Source of the DNA: 20-14-all-45-10 sp964435965
GTDB lineage: Bacteria; Chloroflexota; Dehalococcoidia; GIF9; AB-539-J10
Assembly: GCA_964435965.1 (NCBI GenBank)
Contig: CAYTBB010000076.1
Span: forward strand, 1 to 5,797
DNA: 5,797 nucleotides
Direction: 5' to 3'
The position numbers and the translations under genes are program-made. The notes below the pieces were generated by a model. It saw only the letters and a program-made list of their open reading frames with translations. It searched no databases and had not been told where the DNA came from. The stretch's first letter is position 1. The number at the start of each line of letters is the position of its first letter. Shown here in pieces: positions 5,012 to 5,797 of the stretch.

Positions 5012-5040
5012 ATCATATCTTATCTCCCAGTCTTTGTCAA
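5012..5040 (-). promoter_or_regulatory. sigma-70 promoter of livK
   Basis: On the minus strand a perfect -35 TTGACA (5035-5040), a 17-base spacer and -10 TATGAT (5012-5017, five of six consensus). Transcription should start near 5005, giving a leader of about 290 bases before livK. It is the best promoter match in the window and lies about 100 bases inside the right flanking repeat. Confidence 0.75.
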
Positions 5041-5138
5041 TCAACCTTATCCTTGTGTGCGCTTTACTCTATCCTTTATTCTTTTTCTATCTTGATACTT
5101 TAAGTGTAACATCTAAATATTAAGATGCTGTTAAGGTG

Positions 5139-5166
5139 TAAAAAAGGGGTCAACTCTATTTTTCTC
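5139..5166 (-). repeat. Flanking inverted repeat, right copy
   Basis: Bases 5147-5166 are the exact reverse complement of 535-554; 5139-5146 extend the likeness (TAAAAAAG against the shorter TAAAAA of the left copy). Between the two copies lie livM, livH, livK and both predicted promoters, and nothing else that is coding. Confidence 0.8.
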
Positions 5167-5183
5167 CATTCCCCTGTCCCCAC

Positions 5184-5245
5184 CGAGATTGCGGAGCCTG
5201 TTCCGAAGCGTAAGCGAGGAATCTCGCTCCTCGCAACGACGGAGG
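5184..5245. repeat. GATTGCGGAGCCTGTTCCGA repeat, right copy with hairpin
   Basis: GAGATTGCGGAGCCTGTTCC, then GAAGCGTAAGCGAGGAATCTC and CTCGCAACGACGG. GAGATT (5186-5191) pairs with AATCTC (5220-5225), and AGCGAG-GAAT-CTCGCT (5213-5228) is a tighter alternative hairpin. The core is shared with 2625-2657 and 3080-3114. On the minus strand it lies after cutA and could damp read-through, though it has no T-run. Confidence 0.75.
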
Positions 5246-5315
5246 AGGGAAATTGCTTCGGCTGACTTTGATAGTTTCCCTTTAGCTATTGAAGCGGCGG
5301 CTTTGGGATGTGTTA

Positions 5316-5332
5316 GCTAGTATGCTACTAGC
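5316..5332 (-). terminator. Hairpin over the cutA stop codon
   Basis: GCTAGTA-GCA-TACTAGC on the minus strand is a perfect 7-bp stem with a 3-base loop, and the cutA TAG lies within it. No T-run follows, so it is at best a weak terminator or a 3'-end stabiliser. Confidence 0.3.
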
Positions 5333-5651
5333 GGCAAGCGATGTCCAGCCACTTGAGGTAATCTTCACTGCCGCCGATGATAGGCAGGGCGATGATTTCA
5401 GGCACCTCATAACTGTGTGTTCTTTTTACCAGCTCAACTATTTCAGGAAACAGCGATGCTTTGGTTTTAACCAGCAAGAGACTCTCCCGGGCTGAGTCAA
5501 GCTTGCCTTCCCACCAGAAAAGCGAATCCACCCTCGGCACGATGTTTACACAGGCAGCCTTTTTTCCCTTGACAAGCGACTCAGCAATCCTATGAGCTTC
5601 TTCCTCGCTGCCAGCAGTGATAAGGACAATTATCCTGTCTGTTTTCTTCAC
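5328..5651 (-). CDS. cutA: CutA1 family divalent-cation tolerance protein
   Basis: 107 residues, the normal size of CutA1, a small trimeric cytosolic protein of ferredoxin-like fold linked to copper and other divalent-cation tolerance; its exact role is unsettled. Family marks are the strand IIVLITAGSEEEAHRIAESL (7-26), KKAACVNIVPRVDSLFWWEGKLD (30-52, with Cys34 and Trp46/47), LLLVKTKASLFPEIVELVK (58-76), and HSYEVPEIIALPI (79-91, with His79 and Glu85). The end DYLKWLDIACR also fits. The start is GTG at 5649-5651: it overlaps the nadA TGA as GTGA and gives the expected N-terminus MKKTDRIIVL. A weak AGGT lies upstream, so translation probably depends on coupling to nadA. It would be co-transcribed with nadA; no promoter is visible for it alone. 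Confidence 0.93.
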   Translation of the reverse strand: MKKTDRIIVLITAGSEEEAHRIAESLVKGKKAACVNIVPRVDSLFWWEGKLDSARESLLLVKTKASLFPEIVELVKRTHSYEVPEIIALPIIGGSEDYLKWLDIACR

Positions 5652-5797
5652 AATTCCCGACCTATCTTGAGCATCTTGTCCACGGCAGCTTTGGCCCTGA
5701 GCCGAATTCCCTCGGGAACCTTTACCTCAGGGCTCATCTTCTCCAAAGACCACAGGACTTTCTCCAGGGTAATCAACTTCATATCGGGACAGATTGC
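5648..5797 (-). CDS. nadA: Quinolinate synthase NadA, C-terminal part
   Basis: Open from the window edge to TGA at 5648-5650; the 49 visible residues are the end of NadA. They include ICPDMKLITLEKVLWSLEKM, then PEVKVPEGIRLRAKAAVDKMLKI. The cysteine of CPDMK is in the position of the last [4Fe-4S] cluster ligand in the family, and the 'K.iTLekvl.sLe.m.pev.vpe.ir..A...i.rMl.i' tail is characteristic. NadA condenses iminoaspartate with dihydroxyacetone phosphate to give quinolinate, an early step of de novo NAD synthesis. The gene's start and other cluster cysteines lie outside the window. It overlaps the cutA start by four bases (GTGA), so both belong to one minus-strand operon ending before the livK promoter. 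Confidence 0.92.
   Translation of the reverse strand, partial: AICPDMKLITLEKVLWSLEKMSPEVKVPEGIRLRAKAAVDKMLKIGREL

Larger units (their letters stand above)
5041..5327. other. Intergenic region upstream of the livK promoter
   Basis: Between the livK promoter and the cutA stop there is no convincing gene. 5041-5138 is AT-rich with no strong signal; CATCT/AGATG (5111-5128) can pair weakly. After it come the right flanking repeat (5139-5166), a palindromic repeat (5184-5245), and a hairpin over the cutA stop (5316-5332). Confidence 0.7.

Noticed and set aside
4825..5016. 63-codon minus-strand frame in the livK leader
   Set aside because: Its first ATG overlaps the predicted -10 box, so it would precede the transcript start. 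Later ATGs have poor ribosome binding sites, it runs through the structured stems, and it resembles no family I know.
5289..5495. 68-codon plus-strand frame opposite cutA
   Set aside because: Antisense shadow of a clear CutA1 gene with no ribosome binding site.

Overview
The window reads as a piece of a mid-GC bacterial chromosome holding most of a branched-chain amino acid (or related amide/amino acid) ABC importer of the Liv/HAAT family. It also holds the end of a nadA-cutA operon. The intergenic DNA is unusually rich in short dispersed repeats: 'TTGCGAGG...GAAGCAATCTC'-type palindromic units and A-rich 'AAATGACAAA' units. From memory, such repeats are common in uncultured Chloroflexota (Dehalococcoidia-like) and other sediment or groundwater lineages. 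Together with the zinc-ribbon tail on LivM, this makes Chloroflexota my best but unproven guess. No rRNA, tRNA, CRISPR array or transposase gene was found.

Layout, left to right: (1) 1-159, plus strand: the last 52 codons of livF, the second ATPase of the importer. (2) 160-557: repeats only. (3) 558-1682 and 1684-2556, minus strand: livM and livH, the two permeases, one base apart, so the permease operon converges on livF. (4) 2557-3226: a livH promoter, repeat elements, and a strong rho-independent terminator for livK. (5) 3227-4711, minus strand: livK, a lipoprotein substrate-binding protein. (6) 4712-5327: a ~290-nt livK leader with a near-consensus sigma-70 promoter, hairpins and a possible leader peptide, then repeats. 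(7) 5328-5651, minus strand: cutA, overlapping (8) 5648-5797, the 3' end of nadA.

How it works together: LivK, anchored outside the membrane by lipid, would capture the substrate. LivH and LivM form the channel, and LivF with LivG (presumably upstream, outside the window) powers transport. livK has its own promoter, leader and terminator, and livHM has a separate promoter, so the binding protein can be made in excess.

The most interesting points are: a perfect 20-bp inverted repeat (535-554 / 5147-5166) that tightly brackets the livK-livH-livM block and could explain why it faces livF; a C-terminal zinc ribbon fused to LivM; and a structured livK leader with a candidate Leu(TTA)-rich leader peptide ending just before the livK ribosome binding site.
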